DNA of 64,000 nucleotides from Geosporobacter ferrireducens (GTDB lineage: Bacteria; Bacillota; Clostridia; Peptostreptococcales; Thermotaleaceae): positions 5,187,416 through 5,251,415 of the forward strand of contig NZ_CP017269.1 in NCBI RefSeq assembly GCF_001750685.1, in the 5' to 3' direction. The notes under the pieces are model-generated. The model saw only the letters and a list, made by a program, of their open reading frames with translations, ran no database searches and had not been told where the DNA came from. Position 1 is the stretch's first letter. The number at the start of each line of letters is the position of its first letter. A program made the translations under genes and the position numbers. Below, piece by piece: positions 8,309-17,588 of this stretch.

Positions 8309-8698
8309 TTGAAAAAAATACTGGTTACAAATAATTCATTGGTTCATGCAAATTATAAGGATAAATTGGACATAATTTATTCGAATAACTATACCTATCT
8401 AGATATATTAGGTATTGCAAGAGACAAAATCCATGAAGGACATCGATTGTTAACGCATCCATTATCTGGAAGTGTAAAACCTAATGAAACCCCTTATAAA
8501 TCGGTTGCCATTAGCAATGATAAAGGAGAGCTGGACTTTGATTCACTCTCAATCATCGAGTCAAGTATAGAAACGGCAAAAAAGTTTATTGAGGGAAAAA
8601 ACACACCGCGATGGACTGAAAAAATACTGCAGGATTTTGAACTGATAGACTATTATCTCATTAGAAGTGCAGTAGAAAGCATGGATCAATTTTCATAA
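8309..8698 (+). CDS. grdX: GrdX family protein
   Basis: A 129-residue protein of the GrdX family, found at the head of glycine/sarcosine/betaine reductase clusters; its biochemical role is not established. The start is a TTG at 8309, with TTGGGGTGAAG in front as ribosome site; no ATG fits. Seen features are an N-terminal KKILVTNNSLV strand, GHRLLTHPLSGSVKPNETPYKS in the middle, and a helical C-terminus. The position directly behind the glycine riboswitch and ahead of trxB-trxA-grdE supports the name. Confidence 0.85.
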   Translation: MKKILVTNNSLVHANYKDKLDIIYSNNYTYLDILGIARDKIHEGHRLLTHPLSGSVKPNETPYKSVAISNDKGELDFDSLSIIESSIETAKKFIEGKNTPRWTEKILQDFELIDYYLIRSAVESMDQFS

Positions 8699-8740
8699 TG
8701 GTGTATTAACTTATTAATTTAAATGTAAGGAGGAATAGAA

Positions 8741-9688
8741 GTGGAGAATCTATATGATGTGGTCATAATTGGTTCAGGACCAGCCGGATTATCTGCAGGA
8801 CTATATGCAGCGAGGGCGAAGATGAAGACTTTGATTTTGGAGAAAAACAAGGTAGGTGGTCAGATTTCAACTACCAATGAGGTGGCCAACTATCCGGGAT
8901 CTATCCCAAATGCTACAGGCCCAAGTTTGACAGCTAGAATGGTAGAGCAGGTAGAAGAATTTGGCGCAGAAAGAAAAAAAGATACAATCAAATCTGTTGA
9001 TTTTTCTGAAAAAATCAAAGTAATTAAGGGAGAACAAGGAGAATATCAAGCAAAAGCTGTAATTATAGCCGGCGGTGCAGAGCCAAAGCCGATTGGCTGT
9101 CCCGGTGAGATTGAACTTACTGGTAAAGGTGTATCCTACTGTGCAACTTGCGATGCAGATTTCTTTACAGATTTAGAAGTCTTCGTAGTAGGTGGAGGAG
9201 ATTCAGCTGTTGAAGAAGCGATTTATCTAACAAAATTTGCAAGAAAAGTAACGATTGTTCACCGAAGAGATGAACTAAGAGCAGCAAAATCCATTCAAGA
9301 AAAAGCATTCAAAAATCCTAAAATAGATTTTCTCTGGAATACTACCATCACTGAAATCAAGGGAGATGGTGTAGTTGAATCAGTAGTGTTCAAAAACCTC
9401 GTAACCAATGAAGTGAATGAATACAATGCAAGTGAAGAGGATGGCACTTTTGGAATCTTTGTTTTCGTTGGATATAAGCCGCTAAGCGACTTATATCAAG
9501 GACAAATCACCCTAGATTCTGTAGGCTATATTCCTACCGATGATAATATGAAGACAAATATAGCCGGTGTATTTGCAGCTGGAGACATTCGTGTTAAATC
9601 ATTGAGACAAGTAGTAACGGCTGTAGCTGACGGTGCTATTGCTGCTGTTCAAGCAGAAAAATATATCGAGCATAATTTTGAAGAATAG
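8741..9688 (+). CDS. trxB: thioredoxin reductase of the glycine reductase cluster
   Basis: A 315-residue NADPH-dependent flavoprotein that reduces the thioredoxin encoded next door, which in turn supplies electrons to selenoprotein A. FAD motif GSGPAGLSAG (11-20), redox disulfide Cys134-Ala-Thr-Cys137, NADPH motif GGGDSA (151-156) and the C-terminal FAD motif AAGDIR are all present. Start is GTG 8741 behind TAAGGAGG. Length and motifs are normal for TrxB. Cotranscribed with trxA 39 bp downstream. Confidence 0.95.
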   Translation: MENLYDVVIIGSGPAGLSAGLYAARAKMKTLILEKNKVGGQISTTNEVANYPGSIPNATGPSLTARMVEQVEEFGAERKKDTIKSVDFSEKIKVIKGEQGEYQAKAVIIAGGAEPKPIGCPGEIELTGKGVSYCATCDADFFTDLEVFVVGGGDSAVEEAIYLTKFARKVTIVHRRDELRAAKSIQEKAFKNPKIDFLWNTTITEIKGDGVVESVVFKNLVTNEVNEYNASEEDGTFGIFVFVGYKPLSDLYQGQITLDSVGYIPTDDNMKTNIAGVFAAGDIRVKSLRQVVTAVADGAIAAVQAEKYIEHNFEE

Positions 9689-9727
9689 TCTATGGAAAAC
9701 CAAATGTTTATTAAAGGAGGTGAAAAC

Positions 9728-10048
9728 ATGTTATCTGTAGATAAAGATACTTTTCAAGCTGAAGTTTTAGAAGCACAAGGCCTAGTACTTGTGGACTTTT
9801 GGAGTGACGGCTGTGAGCCTTGTATTGCTTTAATGCCTGATGTAGAAGGTTTGTCAGAAAAATATGAAGGCAAGATAAAATTTGTAAAGCTAAATACAAC
9901 ACAAGCAAGAAGATTAGCTATATCTCAAAAAGTTTTAGGACTTCCAACGATCTCACTTTATAAAGATGGACAAAAAATTGATGAAGTGACAAAAGAAGAT
10001 GCAACAAAAGCTAATATTGAAGCAATGTTAGAGAGAAATATTGGTTAG
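9728..10048 (+). CDS. trxA: thioredoxin of the glycine reductase system
   Basis: A 106-residue thioredoxin that carries electrons from TrxB to GrdA. The active site is WSDGCEPC (Cys29, Cys32) instead of the usual WCGPC; GCxPC variants without the Trp next to the first Cys are typical of thioredoxins in clostridial glycine reductase clusters. The conserved cis-Pro region is present (VLGLPTISLY). The start is ATG 9728 behind AAAGGAGGTG, not the ATG at 9692, which lies before that ribosome site. The stop is followed by a short GC-rich inverted repeat (about 10057-10090) before grdE. Confidence 0.93.
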   Translation: MLSVDKDTFQAEVLEAQGLVLVDFWSDGCEPCIALMPDVEGLSEKYEGKIKFVKLNTTQARRLAISQKVLGLPTISLYKDGQKIDEVTKEDATKANIEAMLERNIG

Positions 10049-10117
10049 TACGTAGCATGCACTGGCGTGTATAGCCGCGCCAGTTGTAGGCTATAAATAT
10101 AAAGGGAGGTGAATTAT

Positions 10118-11404
10118 GTGCGCCTTGAATTAGGAAAAATTAAGATTAAAGATGTTCAATTTGGTGACACAACGAAAGTAGAAAATGGAACACTCTATGT
10201 GAACAAGCAAGAGATCATCAATCTCATTATGGAAGATGAGCACATAAAGAGCGTAGATGTTGATCTTGCAAAACCGGGTGAAGAAACAAGAATTACACCG
10301 GTTAAGGACGTAATCGAACCAAGAGTTAAGGTAGAAGGACCAGGAGGAATTTTCCCAGGCGTGATTAATAAGGTTACAACTGTGGGAACAGGTCGCACAC
10401 ATGTACTAAGCGGTGCTGCAGTAGTTACTTGCGGCAAAATCGTAGGTTTCCAGGAAGGCATTATCGACATGACTGGACCAGGGGCGGAATACACGCCATT
10501 CTCAAAGACCTATAATGTTTGCTTAGTCATTGAACCGGTAGAAGGATTAAAGCAGCATGAGTATGAAGCGGCTGCACGAATGGCTGGATTAAAAGCTGCA
10601 TCTTTCATCGGAAAAGCAGGATTAAACGTGCAACCGGATGAAGTAGAAGTGTTTGAAACCAAGACGTTGCTGGAAAGCATCGCTCAATACCCAAATCTGC
10701 CAAAGATTGGCTATGTATACATGCTCCAAACACAAGGACTTCTTCATGATACCTATGTTTATGGGGTAGATGCAAAGAAAATTGTGCCAACGATTCTTTA
10801 TCCAACGGAGGTAATGGATGGGGCGATCTTAAGTGGAAATTGCGTTTCTGCCTGCGACAAAAACACAACTTACCATCATCAAAATAATCCAATCATCCAT
10901 GATCTCTTTGAGAAACATGGCAAGGAATTAAACTTTGTGGGTGTAATCATCACAAATGAAAACGTTTACCTGGCAGATAAAGAAAGATCATCTAACTGGA
11001 CTGCAAAACTTTGTAAGTTCCTAGGTCTAGATGGTGCGATCATTTCTCAGGAAGGTTTCGGAAATCCAGATACGGACCTGATCATGAACACTAGAAAGAT
11101 AGAAAATGAAGGAATCAAAACGGTCATCGTTACCGATGAATATGCTGGTCGTGACGGTGCATCACAATCCCTTGCAGATGCAGATCCAAAGGCAGATGCA
11201 GTTGTAACCGGCGGAAATGCCAACGAGGTAATTGAATTGCCACCGATGAAAAAAATTATTGGTATGTTGGATTATACGGATAAAATTGCTGGCGGTTTTG
11301 ATGGCAGCTTAAAGGAAGACGGCAGCATTGTTGCTGAGATTCAAGTAATTACAGGAGCTACCAATGAACTAGGATTCAATAAAATTTCTGCAACAAGCTT
11401 CTAA
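10118..11404 (+). CDS. grdE: glycine reductase component B alpha/beta proprotein GrdE
   Basis: A 428-residue proprotein of the substrate-specific component B, which binds glycine as a Schiff base to a pyruvoyl group. It is self-cleaved at an Asn-Cys bond, giving the pyruvoyl from Cys. With the start at GTG 10118 (behind GGGAGGTG) the Cys in SGNCVSACDKNTTYHHQNN is residue 242, the known cleavage residue in the family, which supports this start over the GTG at 10109. The partner selenoprotein subunit is grdB, downstream. It works with GrdA (selenoprotein A) and GrdCD in reductive deamination of glycine to acetyl phosphate and ammonia. Confidence 0.95.
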   Translation: MRLELGKIKIKDVQFGDTTKVENGTLYVNKQEIINLIMEDEHIKSVDVDLAKPGEETRITPVKDVIEPRVKVEGPGGIFPGVINKVTTVGTGRTHVLSGAAVVTCGKIVGFQEGIIDMTGPGAEYTPFSKTYNVCLVIEPVEGLKQHEYEAAARMAGLKAASFIGKAGLNVQPDEVEVFETKTLLESIAQYPNLPKIGYVYMLQTQGLLHDTYVYGVDAKKIVPTILYPTEVMDGAILSGNCVSACDKNTTYHHQNNPIIHDLFEKHGKELNFVGVIITNENVYLADKERSSNWTAKLCKFLGLDGAIISQEGFGNPDTDLIMNTRKIENEGIKTVIVTDEYAGRDGASQSLADADPKADAVVTGGNANEVIELPPMKKIIGMLDYTDKIAGGFDGSLKEDGSIVAEIQVITGATNELGFNKISATSF

Positions 11405-11439
11405 AAATAGAACAATAAAATAATGAGAGGATGGTATCC

Positions 11440-11910
11440 ATGAGTATGTATGATGGTAAAAAGGTCATCATCATTGGCGACAGAGATGGCATACCGGGTC
11501 CTGCTATGGAAGAGTGCCTAAAGAACACAGGCGCAGAAGTTGTGTTTTCTGCAACGGAGTGCTTTGTCTGAACGGCTGCTGGCGCAATGGACCTGGAGAA
11601 TCAAAATAGGGTTAAAAATTTGACGGAGAAGTATGGTGCTGAAAATATTATCGTACTTCTTGGTGCGGCGGAAGCGGAAGCTGCAGGCTTAGCTGCTGAA
11701 ACCGTAACAAACGGAGACCCAACGTATGCAGGTTCATTGGCAGGAGTCCAGTTAGGACTCAGAGTATACCATGCAGTAGAACCGGAGTTTAAAGATAATG
11801 TAGACGCTGATGTATATGATGAACAAATCGGAATGATGGAAATGGTGTTAGATGTAGATTCTATCGTTGCTGAAATGACTTCAATCAGAGAGCAATTTAC
11901 AAAATATTAA
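11440..11910 (+). CDS. grdA: selenoprotein A of glycine reductase (UGA = Sec44)
   Basis: A 156-residue selenoprotein read through an in-frame TGA at 11569-11571, codon 44, within the family-typical CFV-Sec-TAAGAMDLENQ. The N-terminal GKKVIIIGDRDGIPGPA and the length match GrdA. Sec44 takes the carboxymethyl group from component B and passes it to component C; Cys41 forms the selenide-sulfide that is reduced by thioredoxin. Start ATG 11440 follows GAGAGGATGG. An automatic caller would start at the ATG at 11587 and lose the first 49 residues. A SECIS hairpin is expected just after the TGA; I did not fold it. Confidence 0.96.
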
Positions 11911-11972
11911 AAAGAACAATTCTGTAACGAAAAAACAATTTCCCATTGTAAAAATAAGAGAGGGGGGAAACT

Positions 11973-13283
11973 ATGAGCAAAATTAGAGTTGTTCATTATA
12001 TAAACCAGTTCTTTGCCGGAATCGGCGGAGAAGAAAAGGCAGATATTAAGCCAGAGGTACGGGACGGTGTAGTTGGGCCCGGAGCCGCATTAAAAGCAGC
12101 CTTTGGAGGCGAAGCTGAAATCGTGGCTACGGTTATTTGTGGAGATTCCTATTATAACGAAAACCTTGAAGATGCTAAGACAGAAATTCTAGAAATGGTA
12201 AAAAAATACAATCCTGATTTGTTCATTGCAGGACCGGCATTTAATGCAGGAAGATATGGTGTAGCTTGCGGTTCTATTTCTAAAATCGTTAAAGAGGAAT
12301 TGAATATTCCGGTAGCTACAGCAATGTATATTGAAAATCCTGGTGCAGATATGTATAAAAAGGATTTATACATTGTAGAAACAGGAAACTCTGCTGCTGC
12401 AATGAGAACAGCTGCACCTGCCTTAGCAAAACTTGCTCTGAAGTTAGCTAAAGGAGAAGAAATTAAAGCACCAAATGTTGACGGTTATATTCCAAGAGGT
12501 GTTCGTAAGAACATTTTCACAGAAGATAGAGGTTCCAAAAGAGCAGTAGATATGATGATGAAAAAACTTAAGGGGCAGGAATTTATAACAGAGTATCCAA
12601 TGCCGGATTTTGATAATGTAACGCCAAATCCAGCTGTAAAGGATATGGTTAAGGCTAAGATTGCACTTGTTACATCTGGTGGTATTGTTCCAAAAGGCAA
12701 CCCAAATCATATTGAGTCCTCAAGTGCCTCAAAATATGGCAAGTATGATATTGCACAGTTTGGGGATCTTACAGAGGCATCTCATGAAACGGCTCATGGT
12801 GGATATGACCCAGTATATGCAAATGCAGATGCTGATAGAGTACTGCCAGTAGATGTACTTCGTGACTTGGAAAAAGAAGGTGTTATTGGAGAACTGCACA
12901 AATACTTCTATACAACCGTAGGAAACGGTACCTCTGTTGCAAACTCTAAACAATTTGCAGCTGAATTCTCCAAGGAACTGGTGGCAGATGGTGTGGATGC
13001 GGTTATCCTAACCTCCACCTGAGGTACTTGTACACGTTGCGGTGCAACAATGGTAAAAGAAATAGAAAGAGCAGGAATTCCTGTTGTGCATATCTGTACA
13101 GTAGTGCCGATTTCTCTAACAGTTGGGGCAAACAGAATTGTACCAGCTATTGCAATACCTCACCCACTTGGCAATCCAGCTTTAGAGCCAGCAGAGGAGA
13201 AAAAGCTAAGAAGAAAGATTGTTGAGAAGGCACTTAAGGCTTTAGAAACAGAAGTAGAAGGACAAACAGTATTCGAAAATTAA
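11973..13283 (+). CDS. grdB: glycine reductase component B gamma selenoprotein (UGA = Sec350)
   Basis: A 436-residue selenoprotein, the catalytic subunit of component B together with the GrdE fragments. An in-frame TGA at 13020-13022 is codon 350, in the motif TST-Sec-GTCTRCGATMVKE, exactly where GrdB carries selenocysteine. The N-terminus is KIRVVHYINQFFAGIGGEEKA, typical for the family. Start ATG 11973 follows GAGAGGGGGG. Sec350 attacks the glycine Schiff base and forms carboxymethyl-selenocysteine. Read without recoding, the gene would appear as a 349-residue protein and a separate 77-residue fragment. Confidence 0.96.
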
Positions 13284-13289
13284 TGATAG

Positions 13290-13363
13290 GCCAGCTGTTT
13301 CTGCAGCTGGCAGCTGCTAAGACTAGCAAATAAATGGGTGATACTTTCATCACCCATTTATTT
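13290..13363 (+). terminator. hairpins between grdB and grdC
   Basis: A GCCAGCTG/CAGCTGGC stem (13290-13312) is followed by a perfect 15-bp stem (13328-13342 with 13349-13363, 6-nt loop) ending in ATTTATTT. It probably lowers readthrough from the component A/B genes into grdCD. The following 110 bases to grdC contain another small repeat (GCAGCTGCGAGCTGC, about 13412). Confidence 0.6.
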
Positions 13364-13481
13364 AAAACATTCATTAAGATCTAATAGGATTATCAACACT
13401 TTTTATATGGTCTGCAGCTGCGAGCTGCAAGGATATGCTTACAGCAAAATAATCTTTTTATATTAAGCGGAGGTGAAGGCT

Positions 13482-15023
13482 ATGAGTTATGCCGTTGTAA
13501 GGGGTGCTGGTTACGTTTTAGTGTATACCCCTGATATGATTCTTCATAATGGTACAACACAAACTACTGAAAGACTTGCCAATCCTGATTCAGAATATCT
13601 TAAGAAGGTGCCTGAGAATACAAGATCCTTTGAACAGGTAATCAATTATGCACCCAATCAGGTGTATATCGGAAACCTAACGCCGGAGGAGCTAAGAAGC
13701 TATGAAATGCCTTGGTATGATAGGGATGTAGCAAATGCAGACCGTTTCGGCAGGTTTGGCGAAATCATGCCCCAGGATGAATTCATTGGTATGATGAAGA
13801 TGTCCGATGCATTTGATTTAGTAAAGCTGGACAAAGCTTTCATAACATCAGTGAAAGAGAAATTGGCGAAGCATCCATTGTTTACAGAAGCAGAATTAGC
13901 CGCCTTAAAAGAAGGGGAAGACCTTTCAGAGATTGAAAAGTTTATTCACGAGCAGCATGCAGAGGCGCTTTATCATGAAAACAAGCTAGTGGGCTGCGTA
14001 AAAAGAGCTCATGATATTGATTCTAACCTGAATGCCCATGTTCTCTTTGAAAATCTTGTAGTTAAAGCTTCCGGTGTTCTAGCTTTTAAACACTTAATTG
14101 AAAAGAATAATATTGATATTAAGGACATTGACTATGTCATCGAATGTTCAGAAGAGGCCTGCGGGGATATGAACCAAAGGGGCGGCGGAAACTTTGCAAA
14201 AGCCATTGCTGAAGTAGTCGGTGCAGCCAATGCTACAGGCTCTGATACAAGAGGTTTTTGTGCAGCACCAACCCATGCCCTGATTCAGGCGGCAGCCTTG
14301 GTACAATCCGGTGTATATAATAACGTAGTATTGGTAGCTGGCGGGGCTACAGCGAAGCTGGGGATGAACGGAAAAGACCATGTAAAGAAAGGTATGCCGA
14401 TTCTAGAGGATACCTTAGGTGGTTTTGCTATCTTAGTCAGTAAGAATGATGGCGTGAACCCGGTACTTCGTACAGACCTTGTAGGAAGACATACCGTAGG
14501 AACCGGATCTTCACCACAGGCAGTGATTACCGCTCTAATTACTGCACCGCTGGACAAGGGTGGACTGAAGATTACAGATATTGATAAATATTCTGTAGAA
14601 ATGCAAAATCCTGATGTTACAAAACCTGCCGGTGCAGGAGATGTACCGGAAGCGAACTATAAAATGATTGCAGCCCTAGGAGTAAAGCGAAATGAGTTAG
14701 ATCGAAAAGACTTAGCCGGTTTCGTTGAAAAACACGGTATGCCAGGATGGGCACCAACACAGGGACATATTCCTTCAGGAGTACCTTACGTTGGCTTTGC
14801 CAGAGAAGATTTGACAGAAGGAAGCTTAAACAGAGCTATGATTGTAGGAAAAGGAAGCCTGTTCTTAGGACGCATGACCAACCAATTTGATGGCGTATCC
14901 ATTGTAATGGAAAGAAATAATGGAAAAGTAGAGACAAAGGACGCTGCTGTATCCCAAGAGCAGGTTAAGAGCTTTATTGCAGAAGCAATGAGAGACTTTG
15001 CATCACATCTTTTAGGAGAATAG
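13482..15023 (+). CDS. grdC: glycine reductase component C subunit GrdC
   Basis: A 513-residue subunit of component C, which receives the carboxymethyl-selenoether from GrdA and makes an acetyl-thioester on a cysteine. The fold is thiolase/KAS-like; ECSEEACGDMNQRGGGN and NATGSDTRGFCAAPTHAL (about 225-275) are family landmarks. The start ATG 13482 is chosen because GCGGAGGTGAAG ends just before it; a GTG three codons upstream is part of that site. It is the last-but-one gene of the cluster and overlaps nothing; grdD starts 11 bp after its stop. Confidence 0.95.
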   Translation: MSYAVVRGAGYVLVYTPDMILHNGTTQTTERLANPDSEYLKKVPENTRSFEQVINYAPNQVYIGNLTPEELRSYEMPWYDRDVANADRFGRFGEIMPQDEFIGMMKMSDAFDLVKLDKAFITSVKEKLAKHPLFTEAELAALKEGEDLSEIEKFIHEQHAEALYHENKLVGCVKRAHDIDSNLNAHVLFENLVVKASGVLAFKHLIEKNNIDIKDIDYVIECSEEACGDMNQRGGGNFAKAIAEVVGAANATGSDTRGFCAAPTHALIQAAALVQSGVYNNVVLVAGGATAKLGMNGKDHVKKGMPILEDTLGGFAILVSKNDGVNPVLRTDLVGRHTVGTGSSPQAVITALITAPLDKGGLKITDIDKYSVEMQNPDVTKPAGAGDVPEANYKMIAALGVKRNELDRKDLAGFVEKHGMPGWAPTQGHIPSGVPYVGFAREDLTEGSLNRAMIVGKGSLFLGRMTNQFDGVSIVMERNNGKVETKDAAVSQEQVKSFIAEAMRDFASHLLGE

Positions 15024-15034
15024 GAGTGATGACA

Positions 15035-16225
15035 ATGACCGAAAACAAATCTGTAAAACAGATGATAGGAAAAGTATTTATAGATATCGCCGATGCCATT
15101 GAAACAGGGCAATTTGGTGCAAAAATAAAGGTCGGTCTTACTACCCTAGGCAGCGAGCATGGGGTAGATAACCTGGTAAAAGGTGCGGAGCTGGCAGCAA
15201 AAACAAGTACAGACTTTGACATTGTCCTCATTGGTCCAAAGGTAGATACCCCCTTAGAAATAGTAGAAGTCAATAACGAAGAAGAAATGCACAAAAAGAT
15301 GGAAGAACTTTTAGACAGCGGCTATATCAAAGCCTGCGTTACCATGCACTACAACTTTCCGATTGGTGTATCCACCGTTGGAAAAGTAATTACACCGGGT
15401 ATGGGCCGGGAAATGTTCTTAGCTACCACTACGGGCACCTCATCTGCCCATAGAGTAGAGGCCATGGTAAAAAATGCGATCTATGGTATCATTACTGCGA
15501 AAGCAATGGGGATTGAAAATCCAACAGTAGGAATTCTGAACTTAGATGGTGCAAGACAAACCGAGAAAGCATTAAAAGAACTAAACGCCAATGGATACCC
15601 CGTAAACTTCTCAGAATCCATGAGATCCGACGGTGGAGCAGTCATGAGAGGCAATGACCTGCTGGCAGGAACCGTAGACGTGATGGTAAGCGATACCCTA
15701 ACCGGAAATATCATGATGAAAGTATTTTCTTCCTATACTACAGGGGGAAGCTATGAAGCCTTAGGCTATGGCTATGGACCTGGGGTAGGAGAAGATTACA
15801 AACGGGTAATCCTTATTCTATCCAGAGCCTCTGGCGTACCCGTGGTAGCCAATGCAATCAAATATGCAGCAGGACTGGCAAAAGGCGACCTGGTAGAAGT
15901 AGCAGCAAGAGAGTTTAAAAAGGCAAGGGAAGCAAAGCTGGATGAAATCCTAAAAGGGCTGTCCAAGGATACAAAAAAAGCTGCCCAGGAAGATGAAGGA
16001 GAGATCACAGCGCCACCAAAAGAAGTAGTTACTGGCTCAATTTCAGGAATTGACATCATGGATTTAGAAGATGCAGTAAAGGCGCTGTGGAAGGCTGGCA
16101 TCTATGCAGAGAGCGGTATGGGATGCACAGGACCTATTGTTATGATTGCCGAAGACAAATTGCAAGAGGCGATGCGCGTCTTGGCTAAGGCTGGATTTGT
16201 AGCCCAAGAAGGCGGTATTTGCTAA
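15035..16225 (+). CDS. grdD: glycine reductase component C subunit GrdD
   Basis: A 396-residue subunit of component C that releases acetyl phosphate from the acetyl-thioester by phosphorolysis; acetate kinase then makes ATP from it. The fold resembles PlsX/phosphotransacetylase. The catalytic Cys is in ESGMGCTGPIV about 33 residues from the end. Possible starts are GTG 15026, ATG 15029 and ATG 15035; AGGAGTG at 15022-15028 favours 15035. It is the last gene of the grd operon and is followed by a terminator. Confidence 0.94.
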   Translation: MTENKSVKQMIGKVFIDIADAIETGQFGAKIKVGLTTLGSEHGVDNLVKGAELAAKTSTDFDIVLIGPKVDTPLEIVEVNNEEEMHKKMEELLDSGYIKACVTMHYNFPIGVSTVGKVITPGMGREMFLATTTGTSSAHRVEAMVKNAIYGIITAKAMGIENPTVGILNLDGARQTEKALKELNANGYPVNFSESMRSDGGAVMRGNDLLAGTVDVMVSDTLTGNIMMKVFSSYTTGGSYEALGYGYGPGVGEDYKRVILILSRASGVPVVANAIKYAAGLAKGDLVEVAAREFKKAREAKLDEILKGLSKDTKKAAQEDEGEITAPPKEVVTGSISGIDIMDLEDAVKALWKAGIYAESGMGCTGPIVMIAEDKLQEAMRVLAKAGFVAQEGGIC

Positions 16226-16232
16226 TGTATAT

Positions 16233-16268
16233 AGGAAGCTCCAGCTTAGGCTGGAGATTTTCCTTTTT
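16233..16268 (+). terminator. terminator of the grd operon
   Basis: AGGAAGCTCCAGC pairs with GGCTGGAG..TTCCT and continues into TTTTTCT. Confidence 0.85.
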
Positions 16269-16394
16269 CTGGATATGAATATCTAAAATTAATTAGAAAA
16301 AAATAGAAGGATAGCAGGATTTTAACAAAAGAATATAGAATATTATAAGGCTAATGTCTAGGGGAAGACAAAAAAATTAGAGGAGGAATCTTAG

Positions 16395-17429
16395 ATGTTA
16401 AGAAAAAGAATGTCAGTATTCTTAGCAATGGTGCTTGTTTTAGGTTTACTTGCCGGCTGTGCACCAAAAGCACCAGCACCACAAGGAGAAACACCAGCAC
16501 CTGCTGAACAAGCTGTAAAGATTGCCATGGTAACCGACGTAGGCGGTGTAAATGACCGTTCCTTTAACCAATCTGCTTGGGAAGGCTTACAAAGAGCAAA
16601 AAGTGAATTAGGTGTTGAAGCTAATTACTTAGAGTCAAGACAAGAAGCAGACTATGAAACAAATATTGAGACATTAGTAGACCAAGGAAATGACTTAGTA
16701 TGGGGTATCGGTTTCTTAATGGGCAATACAATTGAAGACGCTGCTCAAAATTATCCAGACCAAAAATTTGCTATCATTGACTATGCATATGAAAATACAC
16801 CTGCAAACTTAGTTGGCGTTGTATTTAAAGAACAAGAGGCATCCTTCTTAGTAGGATATATTGCAGGCAAGATGACAAAGACAAATAAAGTAGGCTTTAT
16901 CGGTGGAATGGACTTTGATGTAATTCACAGATTCCACTATGGTTTCAAAGCTGGTGTTAAATTTGCAAACCCAGATGCAGAAGTTTTAGAGCAATATGCT
17001 GGAGCGTTTGATAAGCCGGCAATTGGTAGAAGTATTGCAGAAGGTATGTATCAACAAGGCGCAGATATCATATTCCATGCTGCTGGAGATACAGGTAATG
17101 GTATGATTGAAGTAGCCAGAGAGCAAAATAAATTTGCAATCGGTGTTGATAAGGATCAAAATGCAGATGCACCAGACCATGTAATCACCTCAGCGATGAA
17201 GCGTGTTGACAATGCAATGTTTAATATTGCTGAAGAGTTAAAAGACGGAAACTTCCCTGGTGGAACAACAGTGGTTTACGGTTTGGCTGAAGGTGGCGTT
17301 GATATCGCTCCTACTTCTGACAAGCATGTACCAGCTGAAATACTAGCCGAAGTTGAGAGCCTAAAAGGAAAAATTGTTAGCGGAGAAATCAAAGTTCCGC
17401 AAAGCAAAGAAGAATTTGAAGCACAGTAA
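16395..17429 (+). CDS. BMP family nucleoside-binding lipoprotein (PnrA/BmpA-like)
   Basis: A 344-residue extracellular lipoprotein. The signal peptide ends in the lipobox LLAGC (Cys22), followed by a Pro/Ala-rich linker. The mature part has BMP landmarks: VTDVGGVNDRSFNQSAWEG at its N-terminus, VGFIGGMDFDVIHRF in the middle and AIGVDKDQNADAPDHVITS. BMP proteins of this type bind purine nucleosides and feed an ABC importer; the ATPase and two permeases follow directly. It is set apart from them by a terminator and a new promoter, the usual way to express the binding protein in excess. Confidence 0.9.
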   Translation: MLRKRMSVFLAMVLVLGLLAGCAPKAPAPQGETPAPAEQAVKIAMVTDVGGVNDRSFNQSAWEGLQRAKSELGVEANYLESRQEADYETNIETLVDQGNDLVWGIGFLMGNTIEDAAQNYPDQKFAIIDYAYENTPANLVGVVFKEQEASFLVGYIAGKMTKTNKVGFIGGMDFDVIHRFHYGFKAGVKFANPDAEVLEQYAGAFDKPAIGRSIAEGMYQQGADIIFHAAGDTGNGMIEVAREQNKFAIGVDKDQNADAPDHVITSAMKRVDNAMFNIAEELKDGNFPGGTTVVYGLAEGGVDIAPTSDKHVPAEILAEVESLKGKIVSGEIKVPQSKEEFEAQ

Positions 17430-17433
17430 TAAA

Positions 17434-17473
17434 AAAATTCAAGCCCAGGACATACGTTCTGGGCTTGAATTTT
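17434..17473 (+). terminator. intercistronic terminator after the binding protein
   Basis: A 15-bp stem (AAAATTCAAGCCCAG with CTGGGCTTGAATTTT, 9-nt loop); the right arm itself supplies the T-run. Confidence 0.85.
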
Positions 17474-17515
17474 CAGCGTGAAAATGAGTAGATTTTGTAA
17501 CCTTTCAATAAGCTG

Positions 17516-17544
17516 TTGTTATGAATTGACAATTTTAGTATAAT
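17516..17544 (+). promoter_or_regulatory. sigma-A promoter of the nucleoside ABC genes
   Basis: TTGTTA (17516-17521), 17-bp spacer, TATAAT (17539-17544), about 45 bp before the ATPase start. Confidence 0.6.
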
Positions 17545-17588
17545 AATAAATGCAAATCATTATTTTTCAGTAGTTAGGAGGTATCCTT

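Noticed and set aside
9692..9727. Upstream ATG extending thioredoxin by 12 residues
   Set aside because: It precedes the AAAGGAGGTG ribosome site; ATG 9728 gives the normal 106-residue length.
13028..13225. Separate 65-residue Cys-rich frame inside grdB
   Set aside because: It is an alternative frame over the part of grdB after the Sec codon; the family motif is in the other frame.
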